Of a DNA stretch of 23,770 bases, positions 15,211 to 23,705 are shown in pieces. A program made the translations under genes and the position numbers. The stretch is from Acetomicrobium sp. UBA5826. Its GTDB lineage: Bacteria > Synergistota > Synergistia > Synergistales > Acetomicrobiaceae. The notes under the pieces were generated by a model. It was given only the letters and a program-made list of their open reading frames with translations. It was not told where the DNA came from and searched no databases. The DNA lies in the NCBI RefSeq assembly GCF_002433005.1, contig NZ_DJHF01000013.1, forward strand, positions 1 through 23,770, written 5' to 3'. The first letter of the stretch is position 1. Every line of letters starts with the position of its first letter.

Positions 15211-16191
15211 TTACTTTTTATTTACAATATATTCGGCTAACTTCTTATAGGTAACCTCTTGTTCTTGCCAAAACTCTACCAATTCGTCGCCTGTTTTGAA
15301 AAATGGAACGGCGTAAACCATATCTGCAAGCTTTTGTTTGAACTCAGGGTCATCGATAATCTTTTTCATTATTGCATTAAAGCTAGATACAACAGATTCA
15401 GGAGTTTTAGGCGGGAAGAAAAACGTATTGGTCATAGGAAATACCAGGTCGGAATAGCCAAGCTCGGCAGAACAAGGAACGTTAGGAATGAACTCATCCC
15501 TTTCATTATCATGAACGGCCAATACTTTGATCTCGTCCGTCTTAATATAGGATACCAGCGACACCAACCCAACAGGTATCAAGTCGACATGTTTCCCGAG
15601 TAAAGCTACTATTCTTTGAGCATCTCCACCCTCGTTAGGAACTACGCGAAAGGCCTTTGGTGCCGCAGCTTCCACAGCGGCATACTCAAGATAAGCGATT
15701 CCACCAGCACCCGTACCATAAACGTATTTATCAGGATGGGCCTTAGCGTCTTCAATGGCATCCTTCAGGTTTTCCCATGGCATATCGGGTCTGGTAGCCG
15801 TAACCCTTGATGTCTTCGTCACGACACATGCAGGGACAAAATCGGTCCAGTTAAGATCTGCTACCCCCAAGTAAAGATTGCCCAAAATTGCCTGATGGTA
15901 CCATAAAACGGTATAGCCGTCAGGTCTGGCTCCCTTAACTTGCCTTGCTCCTACGGCACCTTCTGCTCCAACAACATTTACGATGGCCATTTCTTGACCT
16001 GTGTACTTTTTCCAAAACTCAGCTATCAACCTAGCTGCGACATCGCTAGCTCCTCCAGCTGAGTAAGGGACGATGACTGTAACGGCTTGTTCCGGATAGG
16101 CATCTTTTGCTTCAGCCTTTGGAACTACAGTCATATGGCCAACAACGATTGACAACAAAAGAACAACCAAAATGCACTTCTTAAACATCAT
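15211..16191 (-). CDS. Tripartite tricarboxylate transporter substrate-binding protein, TctC family
   Basis: An extracytoplasmic solute receptor of 326 residues. A signal peptide (MMFKKC, then a Leu/Val-rich core, cleavage near KAEAKDA) precedes the TctC fold: the YPEQAVTVIVPYSAGGASDVAARLIA motif region (ligand carboxylate loop), ENLKDAIEDAKAHPDK, GTGAGG, VVPNEGGDAQRIVALLGKHVDL and a C-terminal helix ending QEQEVTYKKL. The ATG at 16191 (or the adjacent ATG at 16188) follows GGGGGTG; the longer reading frame from 16254 would overlap tctA and bury the signal peptide. TctC proteins bind carboxylates such as citrate; the ligand here is unknown. Confidence 0.9.
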   Translation of the reverse strand: MMFKKCILVVLLLSIVVGHMTVVPKAEAKDAYPEQAVTVIVPYSAGGASDVAARLIAEFWKKYTGQEMAIVNVVGAEGAVGARQVKGARPDGYTVLWYHQAILGNLYLGVADLNWTDFVPACVVTKTSRVTATRPDMPWENLKDAIEDAKAHPDKYVYGTGAGGIAYLEYAAVEAAAPKAFRVVPNEGGDAQRIVALLGKHVDLIPVGLVSLVSYIKTDEIKVLAVHDNERDEFIPNVPCSAELGYSDLVFPMTNTFFFPPKTPESVVSSFNAIMKKIIDDPEFKQKLADMVYAVPFFKTGDELVEFWQEQEVTYKKLAEYIVNKK

Positions 16192-16213
16192 TACACCCCC
16201 TAATACTTGATTA

Positions 16214-17749
16214 TTATTGCTCTTGCGCTTTGCCAGGTTGCAACTTGGCAGCAAGTCTTGTGTTCACGTATATGCCCAACAAGAACAAGAATACCGCACC
16301 GATAAGGAGGATAACGCAAATAGGCCTAATGAACAAAGGCATTATACTGCCACCTGAATGGGCAAGCCCTTGACGTAAGCCCTTTTCTATAATGGGCCCC
16401 AACACGAAAGCTGTGATAATGGGAACAATAGGTAGATTTATTTTTCTGAAAAGATATCCCATCACTCCAGAGACCAACATCAGCCATATATCTAAAAACC
16501 TACTATACAATCCATAGGCACCTATAACCATGCAAATCGTGATAATGGGGAACAAATAGTAAGATTTTATACTAAGTACCTTTATGAAGAAGCCCATCAA
16601 CAAAAGGCCCATGATCACCATCACTATCGTTCCTACAAACTGAGCCGCAAATATCGTGTACACCAATTCCGGGGTATCCCTAAACAATAGTGGCCCAGGA
16701 AATAAACCGTGGATCATAAATCCACCAATCATCATTGCAGTAGTCGCATCCCCTGGAATCCCTAAAGACAACAAAGGTACCAAAGCTCCCGGGACAGTGG
16801 CATTATTTGCCACTTCAGAGGCAATAATGCCATCAGGAATTCCGGTACCGAATTTCTCAGGATGTTTTGAAGACGATTTGGCAAATCCGTAGGATACAAC
16901 ACATGACGTTGCGCCGCCAACTGCAGGGAAGACGCCTATTATAAAACCTATTAACAAAGAACGAATAAAATTGATCGGCTGCTCAAACAGGACAGTTTTA
17001 ATTGCCTCCATAAAAACCTTGATACCCATCTTGGACTTCCTGGCTTCCAGGGGCACCACATTCTGTGTTCTTTGCTCTATTGCTACAAGAACCTCGGAAA
17101 TGCCAAACATTCCAACAAGCAAGGGCAAGATGTCGATACCAGCTATCAAATCCGGTATCCCAAATGTCAGTCTACCTACACCTGTCAACATGTCAGCACC
17201 AATTGATGCCAACAGTAAGCCGATAATTATCCCAATGGCATTTTTAATGAGGCCGCCTTCCATCATTCCCATGCATCCGGCAAAGGCCAGTATACCCAAA
17301 GCAAAATATTCAAATGGCCCAAATTTAAGCGCAATTTGCACCAAGCCGTATGTTGCTATAATCATGAGAAAAACAGCCACTATTCCCCCTAAAAAGCTGG
17401 ATGCCAGGCTTAGTGCAAAGGCTCGTGCGGTTTCTCCCCTCTTTGACATGGGATATGCATCAAATGTAGTGGCAATGGATGAAGGCGTTCCTGGCATATT
17501 AATTAAGCCCGCAGAGACAAAACCACCCGATATGGCACCTACGAATATGCTGGTAAGCAATATCAATGCCGTCTCAGGCCTCAAGCTATAAGTAATGGGA
17601 ATTGCTAAAGCAACACCCATTGTAGCTGTAAGACCAGGTATAGAACCAAAGATAATACCCCACAAGATACCTACCACCATAATAACAAAATTTAAAGGTT
17701 GAAAGAGAATACTCATGCCCACTTGAAATGTTCCGATTAAAGCCTCCAT
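16214..17749 (-). CDS. Tripartite tricarboxylate transporter large permease, TctA family
   Basis: A 511-residue, roughly 12-helix permease that imports the ligand delivered by TctC, driven by an ion gradient. Family motifs are present: GIIFGSIPGLTATMGVALAIP near residue 30, NMPGTPSSIATTFDAYPMSKRGE (bounds about 84-106), then a repeat-related second half with GVFPAVGGATSCVVSYGFAK, ASEVANNATVPGALVPLLSLGIPGD and TTAMMIGGFMIHG. ATG with AGGTGA 6 nt upstream. It lies 88 nt after larA and just ahead of tctC; the order A-C-B differs from the Salmonella tctCBA order. Confidence 0.92.
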   Translation of the reverse strand: MEALIGTFQVGMSILFQPLNFVIMVVGILWGIIFGSIPGLTATMGVALAIPITYSLRPETALILLTSIFVGAISGGFVSAGLINMPGTPSSIATTFDAYPMSKRGETARAFALSLASSFLGGIVAVFLMIIATYGLVQIALKFGPFEYFALGILAFAGCMGMMEGGLIKNAIGIIIGLLLASIGADMLTGVGRLTFGIPDLIAGIDILPLLVGMFGISEVLVAIEQRTQNVVPLEARKSKMGIKVFMEAIKTVLFEQPINFIRSLLIGFIIGVFPAVGGATSCVVSYGFAKSSSKHPEKFGTGIPDGIIASEVANNATVPGALVPLLSLGIPGDATTAMMIGGFMIHGLFPGPLLFRDTPELVYTIFAAQFVGTIVMVIMGLLLMGFFIKVLSIKSYYLFPIITICMVIGAYGLYSRFLDIWLMLVSGVMGYLFRKINLPIVPIITAFVLGPIIEKGLRQGLAHSGGSIMPLFIRPICVILLIGAVFLFLLGIYVNTRLAAKLQPGKAQEQ

Positions 17750-17837
17750 ATTCCGTCACCTGCCAAACTAATCTCAATACGTTACTTGGTTAAATCTACA
17801 ATTTCTTCTCTGGGGAAGGAGTATTTGACGCATACTA

Positions 17838-19079
17838 TCAATCCACTATCGGCAAAAGCTCTCCCCCGCATTTGCACAGAATTATGTCATCTCCACCCAC
17901 AAAGGATTCCGCAATACCTAAAGCTTCTTTAAGATTATTAGCAGGAATAAATCCTATTTTTTTTGCAACCTCAGCTTCTATACCAGGACATAAAATAATC
18001 CCCACACCTTTGTCCTTTATAACACGTCCTACATGAACCAAATGTGCAGCAACTATGAGATTATCAAGTTCCCCGCTCTCTACCAGCTCTTTAACGTCTT
18101 CGTATCCTTTGTAACCGTATCTTTGAACTAAATTACCAAACTCTACGCCAACTCCCTCAGGACAAGGTGTAACCAATATCAACGCCCCCCCCTCGTCCAG
18201 TACGAGATCTCCAGAGTATACGCCCTTGGCGGCCTGCCATAGCTCTAAGTCAGCAGGAAAAGAATCGGTTATTACTATCTTCGATTTTGACGACTTAACA
18301 GAAAAGTATTCTCTGGAAAACTGAGCAGCCTCATAAAAGGTGGGCTTGGGCTCGCCAGCGAAAACCTTGATTGGATTCCCTTGGCTATCGGGAACAACAT
18401 TAATGATAAAATCTAGACCCGCGAATTCCGCTATTTCCTCTATTTCCTTGCGCACAGGATTGTCAGCCTTTCCTAAAATCTCCCGCCCTTCATATTTAGC
18501 ACTTAACCAATGCGTTAAGCCTGTAGTATTTTCTCCTGATATACCAGGCTGAACAATCTTACCACCACCACTAAAACCGGCTACCCTGTGAGGTATAACG
18601 CTTCCTACACCCATGATGAAATCATGCTCCAAGACTAGTTTGTTAACCATTACCGGGATGCCGCTTCGAGTGTTGCCTATATTTACTACATCATTCTTGT
18701 AATCGTGAAATTTAATGTTTACCGCATTGACGATAGATTCACCATACTTCTCTATCTGTTCCTTCAAGCTCATGGGGCGATGTGTACCCGTTGCGACCAA
18801 TATATCAACTTTCTCGCTAGGAATTCCAAAGCGAGCGACATGATCCAAAACTATAGGCAAGATCCAGGAAGTAGGGGTTTGCCTGGTGATATCATCAACT
18901 AAAATTAATAAATTTCTTACGCCTGATAATTTAGATGCTAGCTTTTCCTCAAGCAAACGATGCAAATCCCTCTCAAAGGTTTCTCTGTTTATCTGCTGGC
19001 CATGGGGCGGTTCTAGTATTGCCTTAATTCTTTCATCTGGAATCATGGCTTCCGCGAAATCATAATATTTAACTTTCAT
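17838..19079 (-). CDS. LarA-family nickel-dependent 2-hydroxyacid racemase/epimerase
   Basis: A 413-residue LarA homologue. LarA racemises lactate with a nickel-pincer nucleotide tethered to a lysine. The key residues align with Lactobacillus plantarum LarA at constant offsets: His100 in ATGTHRP (His108), His164 and Lys174 in PHRVAGFSGGGK (His174, Lys184), His190 in GLTHW (His200), Gln282 and Lys285 in WQAAKG (Gln295, Lys298). The cofactor-making larB, larC and larE are not in the window. Homologues act on other 2-hydroxyacids, and the sugar-kinase/dehydratase context argues against plain lactate. ATG with AGGGGG about 8 nt upstream, overlapping the dehydrogenase gene by 11 nt. Confidence 0.88.
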   Translation of the reverse strand: MKVKYYDFAEAMIPDERIKAILEPPHGQQINRETFERDLHRLLEEKLASKLSGVRNLLILVDDITRQTPTSWILPIVLDHVARFGIPSEKVDILVATGTHRPMSLKEQIEKYGESIVNAVNIKFHDYKNDVVNIGNTRSGIPVMVNKLVLEHDFIMGVGSVIPHRVAGFSGGGKIVQPGISGENTTGLTHWLSAKYEGREILGKADNPVRKEIEEIAEFAGLDFIINVVPDSQGNPIKVFAGEPKPTFYEAAQFSREYFSVKSSKSKIVITDSFPADLELWQAAKGVYSGDLVLDEGGALILVTPCPEGVGVEFGNLVQRYGYKGYEDVKELVESGELDNLIVAAHLVHVGRVIKDKGVGIILCPGIEAEVAKKIGFIPANNLKEALGIAESFVGGDDIILCKCGGELLPIVD

Positions 19080-20058
19080 GACTTATCCCCCTTGTATTTA
19101 CAGCCCTTGACACGACCTCTCGATTGACGACAATACTGGCGGAAATGTTCCCTTTAAAGAAATCAACAACAGCCTGAGCTGCCATCATGTTCATCCTATA
19201 GATAGCTTCTTTAGTATGTGCTCCAATATGGGGAGTAACAATTATATTTTGACATTCCAAAAGAGGCGATTGTGGATTCAGCGGCTCTTCAGCAAAGACG
19301 TCCAATGCTGCCCCCGCAATCCAATTCTCCTTTAAGGCTCTAGCCAGTGCTTCTTCATTCACAATATGACCCCTGGCTGTATTAATGAGGAAAGAAGTCC
19401 TCTTCATATTCCTAAGCTCTCGTTCTCCTATTAAGTTCCTCGTCTTCGAAGTTAATGGTACATGCACCGAGATAAAGTCGGCCTCTTTAAAGATCTCGTC
19501 AAAGTCAGCCGGTGTTACGCCTGCCTTTATAATATCATCTCTTTTTACGAAGGGGTCATGAGCCATGACCTTCATCCCCAAACACTGAGCCTTCTCGTTT
19601 AATAGCCTGGCAATATGTCCAAAGCCCAATAAACCTAATATCTTACCGCCGATTTCCATGCCCACAACATTAGGCCAAGATTGTTTTTGAAACACCTCGC
19701 AGTGTGCTGCAACGACGTTTCTTGAAAGAGCAAGAATAAACGCTAAAGCTAACTCTGCCACTGACGGAGTGTTTGCCCCAAGGGTTATCGTAACTGGTAT
19801 CCCCAATTCGGTAGCAACCTTAAGGTCTATGTTATCTACCCCAACTCCATGTTTAGCTATTATCTTAAGCTTTGATTTTCTTAGCATTTCTGCAGTTATA
19901 GGTGTTGTTCCAACTATTAAGGCATCAGCATTCCCTAAATGATCAATAATATTTTTCTCATCTACGTTTATAATTTCGAAATCATTTTCTTTAAGTAAAT
20001 TTACAGGATCATCAGAGTATCTTCCAAAAGTTCGGGTACTAATGAGCACTTTTCTCAA
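19069..20058 (-). CDS. D-2-hydroxyacid dehydrogenase, phosphoglycerate-dehydrogenase-like
   Basis: NAD-dependent oxidoreductase of the D-isomer-specific 2-hydroxyacid family. In the 329-residue form: N-terminal substrate lobe, KHGVGVDNID (69-78), Rossmann GLLGFGHIA (142-150), catalytic Arg229 in NTARGHIV, Glu258 in FAEEPL and His277 in TPHIGAHT. There is no C-terminal ACT domain, so it is not a regulated SerA. I chose TTG at 20058, with GGGAGG 10 nt upstream, over an ATG at 20121 that lacks a ribosome site and overlaps the kinase by 32 nt. It probably interconverts a 2-keto and a 2-hydroxy acid in this pathway. Confidence 0.88.
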   Translation of the reverse strand: MRKVLISTRTFGRYSDDPVNLLKENDFEIINVDEKNIIDHLGNADALIVGTTPITAEMLRKSKLKIIAKHGVGVDNIDLKVATELGIPVTITLGANTPSVAELALAFILALSRNVVAAHCEVFQKQSWPNVVGMEIGGKILGLLGFGHIARLLNEKAQCLGMKVMAHDPFVKRDDIIKAGVTPADFDEIFKEADFISVHVPLTSKTRNLIGERELRNMKRTSFLINTARGHIVNEEALARALKENWIAGAALDVFAEEPLNPQSPLLECQNIIVTPHIGAHTKEAIYRMNMMAAQAVVDFFKGNISASIVVNREVVSRAVNTRGISHES

Positions 20059-20089
20059 TACAATAACGCCTCCCGAGTTAAAACTATTT

Positions 20090-21637
20090 TCATAGATAGT
20101 AATTAAGGCCGTATTTTGCATAAATATTTTTTTCTATTGATATCATTTCATTTAACCATTTAGAGTATGCGGAATTGCAATGCAAGCTTATTTTTCTATC
20201 CGGGGAAATGATACAACTATTCGCAGACATCGCTCTAAACACAGCAGAAGCTCTGTCCTTAAGATAAAACATTATCAACCCAACAGAGGCATCATATTTA
20301 CTCTCTCGAACGGTCATAGAACAATTAAGTACGCTTGCCAAAAGGCCTAGCCAATTTTCTATTTGACACATACCTCCTGTTGCAACGACTCTGAACGACC
20401 CATTGTCATGGCTATTGAAATAATTTTTAACCGACTCGAAAACTCTCTTGAGGTTAAAGGCAATACCTTGCATTACCGATTTAGTTGCGTCATTTATCGT
20501 TGTAGCACCTTTGAATCCAATGAATGCACCAGCTCTATCTGGTATCCAGCGAGGCACTCTCTCGCCATAAACGGCAGGTATAAAGATGGGCAACATGCTT
20601 TCGGTTGATATCTCCTGATCGTGAATTAGCATCGATCGCAATGCGTTTGTGATTTCATCGTAATCATTAGATTGTAAGAAGTTCTTCAACCACCAATCTA
20701 TAACACAACCGCCGCTCCTCATGGCCATTCCAATGATATAGGTTTCTTCATCAACGATATAGCACCATATGCCTTCATTGGGAACATTGGAATCATTAAA
20801 GGGGGATTTGCACATCCTCCGAATCGCAGCGCTTGTACCCATAGAAATTGTAAAGGCATCAAAATCATAACATGTAGTTCCAATGCTCGATGCTGCTGCG
20901 TCAGATATTCCCACTAGAAAGGCGATCTCTGAATTGTAGCTTTTAAAAATTTCTTGAATATCATTTACCGGTTTTAGGACTTGGCTAGGAGAGACAACGG
21001 TGGGGAACTTTGCAGAGCTCACTCCTGCCAGTTCTAAGAGTAAGTCATCTGCCCAAGTTCTCTTTGAAGTATCAAGACAGCCGCTTCCCGATGCTACTGA
21101 ATAATCGATGACATGCTCTCCCGTCAATCTGTAAAGCAGATAATCCTTTGTGGCTGCAATTTTCCCAACTGCATTCATTAGGGAGGCATCGTTCTTGACA
21201 AACCATATAATTTTATATAGGGGATAAACGGAATCAACCGGGCATCCAGTGCGTTTATGGATCTCCGAACAGTATTTAGACCTCAATATATCAACGGCTA
21301 TCGCATCGGCCCTCGTGTCCATCCAGGGTATTATGTCGCTGATTGGGTTCATTTCCTTATTAAGAAACAACAGAGAGTGCAAGGCAGTATCCAGAACGAC
21401 TATGAAGGATTTAAATCCACTTGCCTGTTTTTCTAATGTTGCAACAATATTTTTTAATATACCAACAACAGCCTCGTAGATCGCCTCCGGGTCTTGGCGA
21501 ACCTGACCTTGATGGTCGAAGGAGGCTGGGTAGCCCTCGCTAAGCTGCAAAACGATCTGCTCTTTCGCAGTATCCCACACTGATGCCTTTACACTTGACG
21601 TACCTATGTCCAACCCTACAACATGAGAGGCATCCAT
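20090..21637 (-). CDS. FGGY-family carbohydrate kinase
   Basis: ATP-dependent sugar kinase of 515 residues. It has the N-terminal phosphate loop GLDIGTSSVK (8-17), substrate-side WMDTRAD (105-111), the catalytic aspartate region GISDAAASSIG (Asp246), SMGTSAAIR, and the ATGGMCQIENWLGLLAS adenosine motif. It resembles gluconokinase/xylulokinase-type members; the substrate cannot be fixed from the sequence. ATG with GAGGGA 8 nt upstream. It lies 35 nt after the dehydratase gene in the same operon, so a keto-deoxy sugar acid or a ketose is a reasonable guess. Confidence 0.9.
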   Translation of the reverse strand: MDASHVVGLDIGTSSVKASVWDTAKEQIVLQLSEGYPASFDHQGQVRQDPEAIYEAVVGILKNIVATLEKQASGFKSFIVVLDTALHSLLFLNKEMNPISDIIPWMDTRADAIAVDILRSKYCSEIHKRTGCPVDSVYPLYKIIWFVKNDASLMNAVGKIAATKDYLLYRLTGEHVIDYSVASGSGCLDTSKRTWADDLLLELAGVSSAKFPTVVSPSQVLKPVNDIQEIFKSYNSEIAFLVGISDAAASSIGTTCYDFDAFTISMGTSAAIRRMCKSPFNDSNVPNEGIWCYIVDEETYIIGMAMRSGGCVIDWWLKNFLQSNDYDEITNALRSMLIHDQEISTESMLPIFIPAVYGERVPRWIPDRAGAFIGFKGATTINDATKSVMQGIAFNLKRVFESVKNYFNSHDNGSFRVVATGGMCQIENWLGLLASVLNCSMTVRESKYDASVGLIMFYLKDRASAVFRAMSANSCIISPDRKISLHCNSAYSKWLNEMISIEKNIYAKYGLNYYL

Positions 21638-21672
21638 ATCGCAATTCCCTCGCTTATATTTGTCTTAAGTGA

Positions 21673-23391
21673 TTACTCCATATAGGCTCCTTTCATAGGA
21701 GATACCGCAAGTTTCGTATATATAGCAAGCGCACCTTTAGTATACCTGGGCTTAGGTTTCTCCCATCGTTCTTTACGTTCGGCCAGTACCCTTTCGACTT
21801 CATCTTTAGTCAAAGCCTTACCATTTATTCCAATCAAATCCAATTTTCTATTGGGGATGTCGATTTTTATCAAATCACCATCTTCAATTAGGGCAATCGG
21901 GCCTCCTTCGCTTGCCTCCGGAGAGACGTGTCCTATAGCAGGTCCTCTAGTGGCGCCGGAAAACCTTCCGTCGGTGATTAGCGCAGTGGTAGAGATCAGT
22001 TTTTCATCCGAAGCTATCGCTTCCGTTGTATAAAACATCTCAGGCATGCCGCTTCCCTTTGGACCTTCATACCTTATGACAACAACATTGCCCGGTTTGA
22101 TGTTTCCGTCTAGTACTGCTTTCAAAGCTTCTTCTTCACAATCAAACACTCGCGCGACCAATACCGCTGTCAACATCTTCTCGTCTATGGCCGAATGCTT
22201 CACTACGGCTCCTTCGGGAGCAATGTTGCCTCTTAAAATGGCAATAGCGCCTTGGCTTCGAATTGGATTGAAGCTCTTTTTTATAATATCTGCCCTTGAG
22301 ATGCCCGTATTTTTAAGGTACTCGTCGCATCTTTCGTAAAAACCAGATCTTTTAAGATTTTCAAGATTTTCCCCAAGGGGAAGCCCTGTAATCGTAAGAA
22401 CATCTAAATTTAAAAAATCTTTTATTTCCTCCATAACAGCAGGAACGCCACCTGCATACCAAAAATACTCAGCTGGATAAAAACCACTTGGCCTTATGTT
22501 TGTAATATAGGGGATATTCCTGTGTATTTTGTCAAAGAGATCTGGAGAAATGTCTATTCCAAGTTCATGGGCAATAGCGGGAAGATGAAGCAATGCGTTC
22601 GTAGAACCCGCAATGGCAGCGTGCACCATGATTGCATTTTCAAAAGACTTTAAAGTCATTATGCTAGACGGTTTTAATCCCTTATACACTAAATCAACGA
22701 TGCGGCGTCCAGCTTCGGAAGCTGCGTTCAGGAGATCGCCAGATGTGGCCGGCATAAGCGCTGTCCCGGGTAAGGCAATTCCCAATGCTTCTGCCATAAT
22801 TTGCATCGTCGAAGCCGTCCCAATGAAAGAACAAGCACCACAGCTCGGACATGCGTTACATTTGTAGTAATTAAATTCCTCTTCAGACAACTCTTTTCTC
22901 TCGTACATAGCGCTATATTTACCAATTTCTTCTAAAGTAAGCATATTAGGACCGGCCTTCATCACACCACCGCAGATTACTATCGAAGGAATATCTAATC
23001 TTGCCACAGCTTTGAGGTGTGCTGGCATTGCCTTATCGCAACTTGCTATAAAAATCCCACCATCGTATGGAGTGGCATTAGCATGAACTTCGATCATATT
23101 GGCAATATATTCTCTTGAAGCCAAGGAGTAATTCATACCATCGTGCCCTTGTGCTTGACCATCGCATATATCTGTGACGAAATACTTGGCAGGCTTTCCA
23201 CCATTAGCATCTATATTTTGACATGCTATTTCTACAAGACGGTTTAAATGAACGCTTCCAGGATGACTATCACCATAGGTGCTCTCCACCAATATTTGCG
23301 GCTTAGATAGGTCCTCCAACTTCCAGCCCATACCAATCCTCAAAGGATCCATTTCTGGGGCTTTCTTTCTAATCTCCTGGCTTCTTAACAC
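21673..23391 (-). CDS. IlvD/Edd-family dehydratase, probably a sugar-acid dehydratase
   Basis: Fe-S dehydratase that would turn a 2,3-dihydroxy acid into a 2-keto-3-deoxy acid. It shows MDPLRIGMGW, GDSHPGSVHL, CDGQAQGHDGM, ASCDKAMPAHL with the Cys and metal-bridging Lys, ACPSCGACSFIGTASTMQ and DGRFSGATRGPAIGHVSPEA. I chose GTG at 23391 (572 residues) with GGGAG 10 nt upstream; a TTG at 23454 would add 21 residues but has no ribosome site. The cysteine expected in the first motif (TPCN in arabinonate dehydratases) is Gly here. True dihydroxyacid dehydratase (ilvD) is possible, but the kinase and transporter context favours a sugar acid. Confidence 0.85.
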   Translation of the reverse strand: MLRSQEIRKKAPEMDPLRIGMGWKLEDLSKPQILVESTYGDSHPGSVHLNRLVEIACQNIDANGGKPAKYFVTDICDGQAQGHDGMNYSLASREYIANMIEVHANATPYDGGIFIASCDKAMPAHLKAVARLDIPSIVICGGVMKAGPNMLTLEEIGKYSAMYERKELSEEEFNYYKCNACPSCGACSFIGTASTMQIMAEALGIALPGTALMPATSGDLLNAASEAGRRIVDLVYKGLKPSSIMTLKSFENAIMVHAAIAGSTNALLHLPAIAHELGIDISPDLFDKIHRNIPYITNIRPSGFYPAEYFWYAGGVPAVMEEIKDFLNLDVLTITGLPLGENLENLKRSGFYERCDEYLKNTGISRADIIKKSFNPIRSQGAIAILRGNIAPEGAVVKHSAIDEKMLTAVLVARVFDCEEEALKAVLDGNIKPGNVVVIRYEGPKGSGMPEMFYTTEAIASDEKLISTTALITDGRFSGATRGPAIGHVSPEASEGGPIALIEDGDLIKIDIPNRKLDLIGINGKALTKDEVERVLAERKERWEKPKPRYTKGALAIYTKLAVSPMKGAYME

Positions 23392-23493
23392 TATTGGCAC
23401 GCTCCCATATGAATAAAATTGGTCTATAAAGTCACAGGATTTTAAACAAGGCAAAGTTAATTTTAGCTAAGGAAATCAATATTATTTATAATT

Positions 23494-23522
23494 ATGATAT
23501 AAAAACGATCTGTCATTGTCAA
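23494..23522 (-). promoter_or_regulatory. Promoter of the hydroxy-acid operon
   Basis: On the minus strand a perfect TTGACA (23517-23522) is followed by exactly 17 nt and TATCAT (23494-23499). The start point would fall near 23487, leaving a leader of about 95 nt to the GTG start. It is the best promoter in the window and the only clear one for the following seven genes. Confidence 0.75.
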
Positions 23523-23620
23523 GAATAATTATCCATATTGTAAACAATTGGTTCATTATACGGAATGATCAATATCAATTGACACCTGGCTTTTAAACTA
23601 TACACATTGTCATGTTGACT

Positions 23621-23635
23621 AACCTATGCTAGGTT
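23621..23635. repeat. 15-bp palindrome, possible operator
   Basis: AACCTA and TAGGTT flank TGC, a perfect 6-bp inverted repeat about 100 bp upstream of the -35 of the hydroxy-acid operon. The size suits a regulator dimer, but no regulator gene is in view and the distance is large, so this is only a candidate. Confidence 0.3.
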
Positions 23636-23641
23636 AAATTA

Positions 23642-23678
23642 ATAGCATAGGGCCTCCTTATTTGAGGCCCTATGCTAT
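23642..23678 (-). terminator. Strong hairpin downstream of the proS fragment
   Basis: A perfect 15-bp stem (ATAGCATAGGGCCTC with 23664-23678) has a 7-nt loop. On the minus strand it lies 28 nt after the stop of the proS fragment and is followed by TATTAATTTAACC, a weak U tract. It would insulate the downstream operon from transcripts coming from the right. Confidence 0.7.
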
Positions 23679-23705
23679 ATAAGAATTTTAAGTCAATAGA
23701 AAAAA

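Noticed and set aside
19069..20058. Assigning the dehydrogenase as serine-pathway SerA
   Set aside because: It lacks the ACT regulatory domain, and its neighbours are a sugar kinase, a dehydratase and a LarA homologue, not serine genes.
23579..23604. Plus-strand promoter TTGACA to TATACA near the right edge
   Set aside because: The spacer is only 14 nt and the transcript would run directly into the 23642-23678 hairpin and antisense to the proS fragment.
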